From Micromonospora rosaria (GTDB lineage: Bacteria; Actinomycetota; Actinomycetes; Mycobacteriales; Micromonosporaceae): 50,007 nucleotides of DNA. Below the pieces are notes generated by a model, which saw only the letters and a list, made by a program, of their open reading frames with translations, did no database searches and was not told the DNA's origin. Location of the stretch: the NCBI RefSeq assembly GCF_001567585.1, contig NZ_LRQV01000042.1:1-50007 (forward strand). The letters run 5' to 3'. Shown here piece after piece: positions 26,369-35,497 of this stretch (positions are counted from its first letter, which is position 1; the number at the start of each line of letters is the position of its first letter). A program made the position numbers and the translations under genes.

Positions 26369-26830
26369 TCAGCCCTGGCGGGGATGACCCTCGGGGGAGC
26401 GGCGCGGCGCCGGGATGGAGCGGACGAAGTACTCCTGCACCGCCGCCGCGTGTTCGGCCTCGTCGAGGTCCCACTCGACCGCGCCCGGGGCCTGCCGTCG
26501 GCTCAGCACGCCCTGCATCTTGTCGACCGTCGTGCCGAGACCGGCGCTGGGCCTGGTCCGCCACAGCCGTTCGCCGTCAGGGGTGATCCGGAACCAGCCG
26601 TCGGTGACGCTGACCAGCCCGGAGCCGACCAGCCGCCGGACGGCCTCCTCCACCTCGTGCCGCTGCGGGATGGCCTGGTTGAGGTGGTCCGCTGTGGACA
26701 GCACGTCCGCCAGGCGTACCCCCTCGGGACGCCGGGTGGTGGCGGCGCGGCGGTGCCGCCCGGCACCGCTCGCGATCACCAGCGAGACGAAGATCCAGGC
26801 GTCGGTCCACCGCCATCCGTTCTCCCCCAT
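26369..26830 (-). CDS. Winged-helix-like hypothetical protein
   Basis: 153 residues, family not recognised. A hydrophobic N-terminal stretch (AWIFVSLVIASGAG, about 11-24) could be a helix of the fold or a membrane contact. The middle looks like a winged helix: LADVLSTADHLNQAIPQRHE, then VEEAVRRLVGSGLVSV and the wing TDGWFRITPDGERLWR. The C-terminus (EWDLDEAEHAAAVQEYFVRS) is acidic then basic. ATG 26830 lies seven bases after CATCAT, so it may be leaderless; a longer frame reaching upstream has no supporting start. Confidence 0.78.
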   Translation of the reverse strand: MGENGWRWTDAWIFVSLVIASGAGRHRRAATTRRPEGVRLADVLSTADHLNQAIPQRHEVEEAVRRLVGSGLVSVTDGWFRITPDGERLWRTRPSAGLGTTVDKMQGVLSRRQAPGAVEWDLDEAEHAAAVQEYFVRSIPAPRRSPEGHPRQG

Positions 26831-26960
26831 GCACCAGATGATGCCTGGCGCGGGCGGCCGAGGAAACACCGTCTTTTCGGTCGGGACGTCCGGGCAGGTC
26901 AGCGGGGTGGCTTCGGTGCGGCGCGGCTCACTCTCCGTCGACCGGTCCCGGCGGGCGTCG

Positions 26961-26985
26961 GGGTGAGCGCGCCGCGCGCTCACCC
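26961..26985 (-). terminator. Hairpin at the yczE stop codon
   Basis: GGGTGAGCGCG (26961-26971), loop CCG, CGCGCTCACCC (26975-26985): a perfect 11-bp stem that includes the yczE stop. A likely terminator, isolating yczE from the winged-helix gene. The rest of the 149-bp gap (26831-26979) shows only the CATCAT box of the next gene. Confidence 0.7.
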
Positions 26986-27726
26986 GGCCGGCGGGGCGGC
27001 GGGCTGCGGGGCGGAAGCGGGGTGCGGTCCGGTACCACCCGGGTCCGGGCCACCGCGCGAGGTGCCGGCGGCGGATCCGCCCGGGGTCCCGGCGGCGGTC
27101 CCGGCATCGGGACCGGCCGGGGGCGCGACGGTGAACATCGGGATGAACACCTGGGCCAGCGGGCCGATGGCCAGGGCGTACGCGACGGTGCCGATGCCGA
27201 CGGTGCCGCCGAGCAGCCAGCCCAGGGCCAGCACGGTGACCTCGATGACGGTACGGACCAGCCGGATGGAACGGCCCGGCCGGCGGGCGACGTACCCGCT
27301 CATCAGGCCGTCGCGGGGGCCCGGACCGAGGCGGGCGCCGAGGTACAGGCCGGTGGCCAGGCCGTTGCCCACGATCCCGACGACCAGCAGCCCGATCCGG
27401 GCGACCAGGGGCGTGCCGGTGGGCAGCAGGGCCAGGGCGAGGTCCACCACCACCCCGATGACCAGCACGTTGCTCACCGTGCCGAGGCCGGGGCGCAGCC
27501 GCAGCGGAATCCAGAGCAGCAGGACGAGGATGCCGGTGACGATGGTGGCGGCGCCGATCGACATGCCGGTGATCATCGAGAAGCCCTGGTGGAAGACGTC
27601 CCACGGGTTCAGGCCGAGATCCGAGCGGATCATCATGGCCATGCTCGTGCCGTAGAGCACGAGCCCGAGGTAGAGCTGGACGAGTCGCCGCGCCGGTCGG
27701 TACCGGAGATTGCCAGTTGGTGCCAT
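26980..27726 (-). CDS. yczE: YczE/YyaS/YitT family membrane protein
   Basis: Five or six hydrophobic helices in residues about 12-190. Family blocks: LYLGLVLYGTSMAMMIRSDL, GLNPWDVFHQGFSMITGMS and ARLGPGPRDGLMSGYVARR. The last 55 residues are a Gly/Pro/Ala tail. The family is often encoded next to MocR regulators and is suspected to be a transporter; the substrate is unknown. ATG 27726 is chosen because it starts seven bases after TAGGGT on this strand (leaderless); GTG 27768 would add 14 residues. Divergent from mocR by 58 bp. Confidence 0.9.
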   Translation of the reverse strand: MAPTGNLRYRPARRLVQLYLGLVLYGTSMAMMIRSDLGLNPWDVFHQGFSMITGMSIGAATIVTGILVLLLWIPLRLRPGLGTVSNVLVIGVVVDLALALLPTGTPLVARIGLLVVGIVGNGLATGLYLGARLGPGPRDGLMSGYVARRPGRSIRLVRTVIEVTVLALGWLLGGTVGIGTVAYALAIGPLAQVFIPMFTVAPPAGPDAGTAAGTPGGSAAGTSRGGPDPGGTGPHPASAPQPAAPPAG

Positions 27727-27815
27727 GCATGCCACCCTAGGGTCCAATTCGCGAGATGAAAGAGCCAATATTGGAGGGGTGGCGGTGACGAGCCAGGTGC
27801 GGGGAAGCCAATTGG
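27713..27815. promoter_or_regulatory. Cluster of CCAAT/TTGG palindromic boxes in the yczE-mocR divergon
   Basis: Four related boxes: CCAGTTGG (27713-27720, inside yczE), CCAATTCG (27744-27751), CCAATATTGG (27765-27774) and CCAATTGG (27808-27815, inside mocR). Spacings between box starts are 31, 21 and 43 bp, close to whole helical turns. The second box is next to the yczE -10 (TAGGGT, minus strand). MocR regulators commonly bind repeated boxes in such divergent regions, so this is a good operator candidate. Confidence 0.55.
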
Positions 27816-29242
27816 CCCGACTGCTGGGGCAGTGGCATGCCCTGCCGGGCCGCCGGCGCAGTCCGGACTACGCCGCCCTGGCCGCCGCCGTCCGGGGCCT
27901 GCTCGCCGACGGTCGGCTCCCCCTGGGGGTACGCCTGCCGGCCGAGCGGGAGCTGGCGGACGCCCTGCGGATCAGCCGGACCACGGTCAGCGCCGCGTAC
28001 CGGCAGTTGCGGGAGACCGGCCACCTGGCCAGCCGGCGGGGCGCCGGGAGCTGGACGATGCTCCCGGGCACCCACCGGGTGGCCAGTTCGGGGCTGTGGA
28101 CCCCGTCGGACGACCGGGACATGCTCGACCTCGGCATCGCCGCGCTCGCCGCCCCGCCGCAGCTCCTGCCGGCGGCCCGGGCCGCCACCGAGGACCTGCC
28201 CCGCTACCTCGGCGGCGCCGGGTACCACCCGACCGGGATCATCGAGCTGCGGGAGGCGGTGGCCCGGGGGTACACCGAGCGTGGCCTGCCCACCCGGGCC
28301 GAGCAGATCATGGTCACCAGCGGTACCCAGCACGCGCTGGACCTGGTGCTGCGGCTGATGCTCCCGCCCGGCGGCGGGGTCCTCGTCGAGTCGCCGACGT
28401 ACCCGAACGGGCTGGCCTCGCTCGCCGCCCGACGGGCCCGGATCACCACCCACGGCCTCTCCACCGACGAGGCCGGCTGGGACGGTGAGCTGCTGCTGGG
28501 CAGCCTGCGGCAGGGCCGGCCGAAGCTGGCGTACCTGATCCCGGAGTTCCACAACCCCACCGGCCACCTGATGCCGGCCGAGCTGCGTGAACGCCTCGTC
28601 GCCACGGCCCACTCGGTCGGCACCGACCTGATCATCGACGAGTCGTTCGTGGACCTCCCGCTGGACGACACCGTGCTCCCACCCCCCACCGCCGCCTACG
28701 ACCGGCACTCCCGGGTGATCTCCATCGGGGGGATGAGCAAGCCGTACTGGGGCGGGCTGCGCATCGGCTGGGTCCGGGCCTCCGCCCCGCAGGTGCAGCG
28801 GCTCGCCGCCGCCCGGGTCGGGGTGGACATGGCCAGCCCGGTGCTGGACCAGCTCGTCGCCGTCCACCTGCTCGCCGACGCCCCGGCCATCGTCGCCGAC
28901 CGACGGCGGCAGCTCACCGCCCAGCGGGACGTGCTGATCGACGCGCTGGCGGCCCGGCTGCCGGAGTGGCGGGTCACCGTGCCGCGCGGCGGGGTGACCC
29001 TCTGGGCGGAGCTGGACGGGCCGATCTCCAGCGCCCTCGCCCGCGCCGCCGAGGACGAGGGGGTACGGCTCGCCCCGGGCCCCCGGTTCGGCCTGGACGG
29101 GACGCTGGAGCGGTTCCTCCGGCTGCCCTTCACCCTGCCGGCCGCCGACCTGGTGGAGGCGGTCGGGCGGCTCGCCGCGGTCCGGTACGACCTGGACCGC
29201 GCCGTCCGCCCGCAGTGGCGGGAACCGGCGGTCATCGCCTGA
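27785..29242 (+). CDS. MocR-family regulator (GntR DNA-binding plus aminotransferase fold)
   Basis: 485 residues. The N-terminal GntR winged helix has VRLPAERELADALRISRTTV then SAAYRQLRETGHLASRRGAG (about 45-85). The C-terminal class I aminotransferase-like domain holds TSGTQHALDLVLRLMLPPGG, PEFHNPTGHLM, IIDESFVDLPLD and the PLP lysine in GGMSKPYWGGLRIGWV. These proteins sense PLP or PLP adducts and regulate vitamin B6 or amino-acid genes. GTG 27785 is seven bases after GGAGG; GTG 27779 overlaps that site. Divergent from yczE, its likely target. Confidence 0.95.
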   Translation: MTSQVRGSQLARLLGQWHALPGRRRSPDYAALAAAVRGLLADGRLPLGVRLPAERELADALRISRTTVSAAYRQLRETGHLASRRGAGSWTMLPGTHRVASSGLWTPSDDRDMLDLGIAALAAPPQLLPAARAATEDLPRYLGGAGYHPTGIIELREAVARGYTERGLPTRAEQIMVTSGTQHALDLVLRLMLPPGGGVLVESPTYPNGLASLAARRARITTHGLSTDEAGWDGELLLGSLRQGRPKLAYLIPEFHNPTGHLMPAELRERLVATAHSVGTDLIIDESFVDLPLDDTVLPPPTAAYDRHSRVISIGGMSKPYWGGLRIGWVRASAPQVQRLAAARVGVDMASPVLDQLVAVHLLADAPAIVADRRRQLTAQRDVLIDALAARLPEWRVTVPRGGVTLWAELDGPISSALARAAEDEGVRLAPGPRFGLDGTLERFLRLPFTLPAADLVEAVGRLAAVRYDLDRAVRPQWREPAVIA

Positions 29243-29370
29243 CCCCGACCCGGCCGCCGCCCACTCGCCACCGGGGCTGAGGCTGGACCCGAGCCCGGCC
29301 CCGTGCCGGAGCCGGCGTTGGTTCCGGCGATCGGGTCCGGGTCGGCCGGGTCGGCTGGGAGACTGCCCAG

Positions 29371-30678
29371 GTGGCCGTAGAAACCCGATCCGGTCTGGTC
29401 AGGCTGGGTGCGCCGGGCTCGCGGGTCACCCGGTTGGAGCTCTTCTACGACCTCGTCTTCGTCTTCGCCTTCCTCAACGTCACCTCACTGACCGGGTACT
29501 ACCCGAGCGCCGCCAACGTGTTCCGCTGCCTGCTGGTGCTGGGGCTGCTCTGGTGGTGCTGGACCGGTTTCGCCGGGCTCGGCAACGCCGTCCGTGCCGA
29601 CCAGGGCCTCCTGCCGCTGGTCGGGTTCGTCACCATCGCCGCCACCTTCCTGCTCGCGTTGAGCATCCCCGGGGCGTTCGGAAAACGACCCGGCGGGCTG
29701 GACGGTCCGCTCGTCTTCGCGAGCTGCTACTTCCTGGTCCGCGCGTCGCAGCTCGCGGTCTTCGGCTGGATCGTCCGGGACGACCCGGCGCGGCTGCGCC
29801 GCTGGGCGCTGCTCGCCGTGCTGCCGGTCGTCGCGGGGGGCCTGCTGGTCGCCGCCGCGCTGGTGCCGCCCCGGATCGCCCACGGCGGGGTGGCGACCGC
29901 CCTGCAACTGGGCTTCTGGGCCGGCGCGTTGCTGCTGGAGTACGGGGCGGGCGTGACGCTGGGCAAGGCGTACTGGGTGGTGCTCTCCGCCGGGCACTGG
30001 GCGGAACGGCACGCGCTGATGGTGCTGATCGCCCTCGGCGAGTCGATCATCGCGCTGGGGCTCAGCCAGAAGTTCGTCACGAGCCAGCTACCGCTCACCT
30101 GGCCGGTGGTGGTCGCCGCGGTGACCGGGATCGCGGTCACCGCCGCGCTCTGGTGGGCGTACTTCGACACCCTGGCGCCCGCCGCCGAGCAGGCCCTGCA
30201 CGCCACCCGCGACCCGGCGGCGCGGGGTCGGCTGGCCCGGGACGTGTACACGTACCTGCACCTGCCGATCGTCGCCGGGATCATCCTGTTCGCCCTCGGC
30301 ATCAAGGACCTGCTGGTCGAGGCGGCCGACCCGGCGGCCCCGCCGTGGGGCGAGCCGCTGGGCGGCTTCTGGATCGCCGTGCTCTACGGCGGGGTCGCGC
30401 TGTACCTGCTCAGCCTCGTCGCGTGCGGGCTGCGGGCGGTCCGGGTGCTGCGCTGGCGGTCGCTGGTCGCGGTGGCGGCGCTGGCCGCGCTCGCGCCGGT
30501 GGGCGCCCGGATCGCGGCCCTGCACGCGCTGGTGCTGCTGGCGCTGGTCTGCGTCGGGCTGGTGCTCTGGGGCACCCGGGGGGAGGGGTCGCGCCGCGCC
30601 CGGGTCCGGCAGGTGGCGCTGGCCGAGCAGGAGGCGGCCGAGGTCGAGGCGAGCCGGTGGCGGCACGAGCACCTGTGA
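29371..30678 (+). CDS. Low-temperature-requirement protein A (LtrA) family membrane protein
   Basis: 435 residues with about eleven hydrophobic helices. LtrA signatures: RVTRLELFYDLVFVFAFLNV (about 18-38), LLWWCWTGFAGLGNAVRAD, HWAERHALMVLIALGESIIA, ALWWAYFDTLAP and YTYLHLPIVAGIILFALGIK. The family role is unclear despite the name. The last 30 residues are charged and cytoplasmic. GTG 29371 lies six bases after GAGACT, a weak leaderless arrangement. Nothing is recognisable in the 128-bp gap before it. Confidence 0.95.
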   Translation: MAVETRSGLVRLGAPGSRVTRLELFYDLVFVFAFLNVTSLTGYYPSAANVFRCLLVLGLLWWCWTGFAGLGNAVRADQGLLPLVGFVTIAATFLLALSIPGAFGKRPGGLDGPLVFASCYFLVRASQLAVFGWIVRDDPARLRRWALLAVLPVVAGGLLVAAALVPPRIAHGGVATALQLGFWAGALLLEYGAGVTLGKAYWVVLSAGHWAERHALMVLIALGESIIALGLSQKFVTSQLPLTWPVVVAAVTGIAVTAALWWAYFDTLAPAAEQALHATRDPAARGRLARDVYTYLHLPIVAGIILFALGIKDLLVEAADPAAPPWGEPLGGFWIAVLYGGVALYLLSLVACGLRAVRVLRWRSLVAVAALAALAPVGARIAALHALVLLALVCVGLVLWGTRGEGSRRARVRQVALAEQEAAEVEASRWRHEHL

Positions 30679-30690
30679 GCCGCCCGGCGG

Positions 30691-30716
30691 GGTCGGGCCC
30701 CGGGTGGGACCCGACC
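30691..30716. terminator. Bidirectional terminator between ltrA and the acyl-CoA ligase
   Basis: GGTCGGG (30691-30697), a 12-base loop with GC pairs inside, and CCCGACC (30710-30716), in the 54-bp convergent gap. Confidence 0.6.
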
Positions 30717-30732
30717 GCCGACGGTCCCGGGC

Positions 30733-32559
30733 TCAGAGTTCGGCGAGCGAGCCCTCGTACATCTTGTCGATCTGGGGGGCGAAGTTGGTCTCCACGCCCC
30801 GCCGCTTGATCTTCATCGACGGGGTCATCTCGCCCTGCTCGATGGTGAGGTCCCGGGGCAGGACGGTCACCTTCTTGATCGTCTCCCACCGGTTCAGCTT
30901 CGCGTTGAGCTGCCCGACGTACTCCTCGACCATGGCCTGGGCCTGGGCCGAGGTGACGACCTCGGCGTACGGGCGGCCGGCCAGCGGGCCGCCGGCGGCC
31001 CAGCCGGCGATCGCGTCCGGGTCCAGGGTGACCAGCATGGTGCAGTAGTTGCGGGCCTGGCCGATGACGACCGCCTGGGAGACGTACGGGCAGATCGCCT
31101 TGAACATCCCCTCGATGTGCGAGGGCGCGATGTACTTCCCGCCCGAGGTCTTGACCAGGTCCTTCTTCCGGTCGGTGATCCGCAGGTAGCCGTCGGCGTC
31201 CAGGCTGCCGATGTCCCCGGTCCGGAAGAAGCCGTCCTCGGTGAACGCGGCGGCGGTCTCCTCGGGGAGGTTGTGGTACCCGCGCATCACCGGCCGGCCC
31301 CGCAGCAGGATCTCGCCGTCGGTGTCGATCCGGCACTCCAGGTCGCCCATGGCCTGCCCGACGGTGCCGATGCGCTGCTGGCCGGGCCGGTTGACGAAGT
31401 TGCCGGCGCTGGTCTCGGTGAGCCCGTACCCCTCGGAGATGGGCAGGTTCGCGGCGGCGAAGAAGGTGGCGATGTCCGGGCTCAGCGGGGCGGCGCCGGA
31501 GACCAGCACCCGGATCCGTCCGCCGAGGCGGGCCTGGAGCTTGCTGAACACCAGCTTCTCGGCGATCGCGTACTTCAGCCGCAGCCCGGCGGGCAGCGGA
31601 GTGCCGGCCTGGGTCAGGGCGACCTTCTCCTTGCCGACCGCCACCGCCCAGGCGAAGATCTTCGCCTTTGCCCCACCGGCGTCCTGGGCGGTGGTGACCG
31701 CCTTGTTGTAGACCTTCTCGAAGACCCGGGGGGCGCCGCACATCAGCGTCGGCTTCACCACGCTCAGCAGGTCGACCAGCTTCTCCACCCGGCCGTCGAC
31801 GTAGGTCGGCACGCCGACGTGGATGCCGCCGCAGAGCAGCGTCTTGCCGAACGAGTGCGACAGCGGCAGCCACAGGTAGTGCAGGTCCTCGCGGTGGAGC
31901 AGGCCGGTCTCGGCCTGCACCACGCCCTCCCAGCACCAGCCACCGTGCAGCAGCTCGACGCCCTTGGGGCGGCCGGTGGTGCCGGAGGTGTAGATCAGCG
32001 TGGCCACGTGCTCGGGGCCGATGCCGGCGACGATCCGGTCGATCAGCTCCGGGTCGGCCGCGAGCGCCCGCGCCCCCTGCTCCTCCAGCTCGGCGAGGGT
32101 GAGCTGGGGGACGGCGGCGGCGGGGTCGGCGGCCCCGTCGAAGAGGACCACGTGGGTCAGCGCCGGCAGGCTCGCCCCGGCGATCTTCGCCGCCTGGGCC
32201 GGGTCCTCGGCGAACAGCACCCGGGAGCCGGAGTCGCCGATGATGTACGCCGCGTCGTCCGGCTCGGTGGTCGGGTAGACGGTGGTGGTGGCGCCCCCCG
32301 CGCACATGATGCCGAGGTCGGCGATCACCCAGTCGAGGCGGGTGCCGGCCAGGATCGCGACCGGGTCCTCCGGGCCGACGCCGAGGCCGTGCAGCCCGGC
32401 GGCGACCGCCTTGGCGCGGTGACCGACCTGTTCCCAGGTCAACCAGACCGGCCCCGAGTCGTCCGGGGCGGGGTGGGCGAAGGCGGGCCGGTCGGCGGAC
32501 GCGGCCACGCGCTTGAGGAACATGTCGGGGATGGAACGGTACGGTACATCGAGAGACAT
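30733..32559 (-). CDS. Long-chain fatty-acid-CoA ligase (FadD15-like)
   Basis: ANL-superfamily adenylating enzyme, 608 residues. AMP-binding motif LIYTSGTTGRPKGVELLHGG (about 185-204); long-chain group insert APRVFEKVYNKAV; A5-like EGYGLTETSAGNFVN; FFRTGDIGSLDADGYLRITD; hinge and catalytic lysine region DRKKDLVKTSGGKYIAPSHI. The C-terminal MKIKRRGVETNF holds the last lysine. It activates long-chain fatty acids for lipid synthesis or oxidation. ATG follows GAAGGCGG. It stands alone, with a 253-bp upstream region. Confidence 0.95.
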   Translation of the reverse strand: MSLDVPYRSIPDMFLKRVAASADRPAFAHPAPDDSGPVWLTWEQVGHRAKAVAAGLHGLGVGPEDPVAILAGTRLDWVIADLGIMCAGGATTTVYPTTEPDDAAYIIGDSGSRVLFAEDPAQAAKIAGASLPALTHVVLFDGAADPAAAVPQLTLAELEEQGARALAADPELIDRIVAGIGPEHVATLIYTSGTTGRPKGVELLHGGWCWEGVVQAETGLLHREDLHYLWLPLSHSFGKTLLCGGIHVGVPTYVDGRVEKLVDLLSVVKPTLMCGAPRVFEKVYNKAVTTAQDAGGAKAKIFAWAVAVGKEKVALTQAGTPLPAGLRLKYAIAEKLVFSKLQARLGGRIRVLVSGAAPLSPDIATFFAAANLPISEGYGLTETSAGNFVNRPGQQRIGTVGQAMGDLECRIDTDGEILLRGRPVMRGYHNLPEETAAAFTEDGFFRTGDIGSLDADGYLRITDRKKDLVKTSGGKYIAPSHIEGMFKAICPYVSQAVVIGQARNYCTMLVTLDPDAIAGWAAGGPLAGRPYAEVVTSAQAQAMVEEYVGQLNAKLNRWETIKKVTVLPRDLTIEQGEMTPSMKIKRRGVETNFAPQIDKMYEGSLAEL

Positions 32560-32812
32560 CGCTGTAGCCGCCTTCGGGGGGTGGAGGCGTGACGGGGGTC
32601 ACGTCGTTCTGCGGTTACGGAAGGGTATTTCGTACCCACCGAATCGGCCAGTCCTGGGCTCCCGGCGTTGGCGAACCGTTGCCCGGGGCGGCGGCGGGTG
32701 CCCCGCCCCCCGGTGGTGGTCGCCCCGCCGTGGACCGCCCCCGGTCGCGGGTCGCATCCCCGTCAGTGATCCGAACCGGACCCGTGCCGCCGTCCCGCCG
32801 TCCCCGCCCCGG
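32560..32812 (-). promoter_or_regulatory. Upstream region of the acyl-CoA ligase with two dyads
   Basis: CGTGAC (32588-32593), GGGG, GTCACG (32598-32603) is a perfect 6-bp dyad 29 bp before the start codon. About 20 bp further lies a GGGTA / TACCC dyad around GGGTATTTCGTACCC. Either could be an operator for a fatty-acid responsive repressor. No gene is seen in the gap. Confidence 0.4.
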
Positions 32813-33442
32813 TCAGAACCCCAGCGACGCGGTCCGCAGCCGCTCGGCGGCCGGCGGCGGCCCGTCGACCTCGACCCGGGCCACCCGTTGCCGTCCGGAG
32901 AGGAAGAGCACCAGCTCACCGGGGGCGCCGACGACCTCCAGCCGGTCCCCGCCCCGGCCGGCGTCGAGCTGCCCGTGACCGGGCGCCCGCACCGCCACCG
33001 TGGCGGGGAAGCGCCGCAGCGCCAGCCGGGCCACCGGGCCGACCCGCCGCCACAGCGCCGCGTCCAGCCCGGCCGGCAGGACCCGGGGCTGCCAGTCGGG
33101 CCCGCCCCGGCGGACGTCCTCGTGGTGGATGAAGAACTCGATCGTGTTGGTCAGCTCGTCCACCAGCGGGTTGCTGACCGGGCTCCACAGCGGTGGCCGG
33201 CGGACCTGCCCGACCAGGTCGGCCCAGTTGCCGGCGGCGATCCGGCGGCGGACCCGCTCGGCGTACCCGGCCAGCGGCGGGAGCAGGATGCCGGCCGCCG
33301 CGTCCGGGCGGCGCTCCCGCACGACCAGGTGCGCGGCCAGGTCCCGGGTCACCCACCCGGTGTTGACCGTCGGGGCGTCGGGACCGACGTCGAGCATGAG
33401 GTCGGCGAGCGCCGCGCGCTCCGACCGGGCGTACCGCGACAT
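32813..33442 (-). CDS. TIGR03085-type (DinB/mycothiol-dependent fold) metal-binding protein
   Basis: 209 residues. N-terminus MSRYARSERAALADLMLDVG then PDAPTVNTGWVTRDLAAHL is the family start; VVRERRPDAAAGILLP and TNTIEFFIHHEDVRRGGPDW carry the conserved histidines. The fold is that of maleylpyruvate isomerase/DinB-like metalloproteins; the reaction is unknown. ATG 33442 lies six bases after TACGAT on this strand, so it is probably leaderless. The DNA-damage role suggested by the DinB name should not be assumed. Confidence 0.9.
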   Translation of the reverse strand: MSRYARSERAALADLMLDVGPDAPTVNTGWVTRDLAAHLVVRERRPDAAAGILLPPLAGYAERVRRRIAAGNWADLVGQVRRPPLWSPVSNPLVDELTNTIEFFIHHEDVRRGGPDWQPRVLPAGLDAALWRRVGPVARLALRRFPATVAVRAPGHGQLDAGRGGDRLEVVGAPGELVLFLSGRQRVARVEVDGPPPAAERLRTASLGF

Positions 33443-33601
33443 GCCCCGATCGTAGGCCCCGGGGCGGCGGTCGGCACGGTGGGCGCGGCGGCCCGGCCGC
33501 GCCACGCCGACGTGACCGTGGACATATCGCGGTGGGTCGGCGGACGTGGCATCGAACGGTAAGGATGAGGGGGGTACGGGCAACTTACGGCGGGGGAAAG
33601 C

Positions 33602-35497
33602 GTGGCGAGCAGGGCGAGTCGGGATGTGCTCCGGCGGGGGCTGTCGGTCCTCGGGCTGGCGATCCGGGAACAGCCGAGGATCTTCGCGGTGGCGGTCGCC
33701 GGCAGCGTGGTGTTCGGCGTGATGGTGATCGCCAGCGCGTACGTGGTCGGCGCGGTGGTCGGGGACGTGGTGGTGCCGGCCATCGCCCGTGGGTCGGTGG
33801 CCGTCGGCGCGCTGGCGCTGGCCGCGGCGGCCCTGTTCGGCCTGAGCGTGCTGCGGGTGGTGGGCATCTTCGGTCGTCGGCTCGGGGCCGGCTTCATGCA
33901 GTTCCGGCTCCAGGCCGCGTACCGGCGCCGGGTGACCCGGCGGTACCTGGACCTCCCGCTCTCCTGGCACCAGCGCAACGCCACCGGGACCCTGCTGTCC
34001 AACGCGAACTCCGACGTCGAGGCCGCCTGGCACCCGATCGCGCCGCTGCCCTTCGCGGTCGGCACGCTGGTGATGCTGGTCGGGGCGATCATCTCGCTCT
34101 TCGTCACCGACTGGGCGCTGGCCCTGGTCGGGCTCGCCGTGTTCCCGGCGCTGTTCACGCTCAACGTCGTCTACTCCCGGCGGATGGCGCCCCGGCAGCA
34201 GCGCGCCCAGCGGCTGCGGGCCGAGGTCTCCGGCATCGCCCACGAGAGCTTCGACGGCGCCCTGGTGGTCAAGACGATGGGCCGTGAGGCGCAGGAGACC
34301 GCGCGCTTCGCCGCCCGCACCGGGCAGCTCCGGGACGCGCTGATCTCCGTCGGCCGGCTGCGCGGGCTCTTCGACCCGCTGCTGGAGACCCTGCCCAGCC
34401 TCGGCACCCTGGCCGTGCTGGTGGTCGGCGCGGTCCGGCTGCGGCAGGGCGCGATCACCGTCACCGAGCTGGTCAGCGTGGCGTTCCTCTTCACCGTGCT
34501 GGCCTTCCCGGTGCGGGCCATCGGCTGGGTGCTGGCCGAGCTGCCGCGCAGCGTCGCCGGCTGGGAGCGGGTCCGCCGGGTCCTCGACGCCACCGGCGAG
34601 ATGCCGTACGGGGACGTGACGCTGGACCCGGCCGACCCGCGTCCGGCCACGCTCGGCTTCGCCGACGTCCACTTCGCCTACGAGCCGGCCGAGGCGCACC
34701 TGCCGGGCACCCAGGTGCTCGGGGAGGTGACCTTCACCGTGCCCGCCGGCCGGACCGTGGCGCTGGTCGGGCCGACCGGCGCCGGGAAGTCCACCATCGC
34801 CTCGCTGGCCGTCCGGCTGGTCGACGCCCGCTCCGGCACGGTCACCCTGGACGGGGTGGACGTGCGGCGGCTCACCGCCGGGTCGCTGGCCGGGACCGTC
34901 GCCCTGGTGGCCCAGGTGCCGTTCGTCTTCGACGACACGGTCCGGGCCAACATCGCCCTGGACCGGCCGGGCATCGGCGACGAGGAGGTCTGGGCGGCGC
35001 TGCGGCTGGCCGAGGCGGACGGCTTCGTCGCGGCGCTGCCGGACGGGCTGGACACCATGGTCGGCGAGCGGGGCGCGTCCCTCTCCGGCGGGCAGCGGCA
35101 GCGGCTCACCCTGGCCCGCGCGCTGGCCGGCCGGCCCCGGCTGCTGGTGCTCGACGACGCCACCAGCGCGGTCGACCCCCGGGTCGAGGCGGCGATCCTG
35201 GCCGGGCTTCGCTCGGGCGACCCGGACACCCCGGCCACCTCGATCCTGGTGGTGGCGTACCGGCGGGCGACCATCGCCCTCGCCGACGAGGTGATCTACC
35301 TCGAACAGGGCCGGGTGGTCGCCCGGGGCACCCATCCCGAGCTGCTCGCCACCGTGCCCGGGTACGCCGACCTGGTGACCGCGTACGAACAGGCGGAGGC
35401 CGAGGGGGAGCAGGCCGGCGGCCCCGGCGGCCCACCCCGGCCGTACGAACCGGTGATCCCGCTGAACTCGGGTCTGGACGTGGAGGTGGACCGGTGA
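33602..35497 (+). CDS. ABC exporter half-transporter with degenerate ATPase site
   Basis: Six-helix ABC type I exporter domain (about 20-310) plus nucleotide-binding domain (about 345-580), 631 residues. Walker A VGPTGAGKSTIASL (about residue 389) and signature SLSGGQRQRLTLA (about 494) are intact. Walker B is LLVLDDATSAVD, with Asp in place of the catalytic Glu, and the H-loop is VVAYRRA, with Tyr for His (about 552). It is thus the non-catalytic half of a heterodimer. GTG 33602 follows GGGGGAAAG; the 159-bp gap before it shows no clear promoter. The stop overlaps the next gene (GTGA). Confidence 0.95.
   Translation: MASRASRDVLRRGLSVLGLAIREQPRIFAVAVAGSVVFGVMVIASAYVVGAVVGDVVVPAIARGSVAVGALALAAAALFGLSVLRVVGIFGRRLGAGFMQFRLQAAYRRRVTRRYLDLPLSWHQRNATGTLLSNANSDVEAAWHPIAPLPFAVGTLVMLVGAIISLFVTDWALALVGLAVFPALFTLNVVYSRRMAPRQQRAQRLRAEVSGIAHESFDGALVVKTMGREAQETARFAARTGQLRDALISVGRLRGLFDPLLETLPSLGTLAVLVVGAVRLRQGAITVTELVSVAFLFTVLAFPVRAIGWVLAELPRSVAGWERVRRVLDATGEMPYGDVTLDPADPRPATLGFADVHFAYEPAEAHLPGTQVLGEVTFTVPAGRTVALVGPTGAGKSTIASLAVRLVDARSGTVTLDGVDVRRLTAGSLAGTVALVAQVPFVFDDTVRANIALDRPGIGDEEVWAALRLAEADGFVAALPDGLDTMVGERGASLSGGQRQRLTLARALAGRPRLLVLDDATSAVDPRVEAAILAGLRSGDPDTPATSILVVAYRRATIALADEVIYLEQGRVVARGTHPELLATVPGYADLVTAYEQAEAEGEQAGGPGGPPRPYEPVIPLNSGLDVEVDR

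Noticed and set aside
32813..35335. An 840-codon minus-strand frame
   Set aside because: Only its last 209 codons are a real protein (TIGR03085 type). The rest is antisense to the ABC exporter gene.
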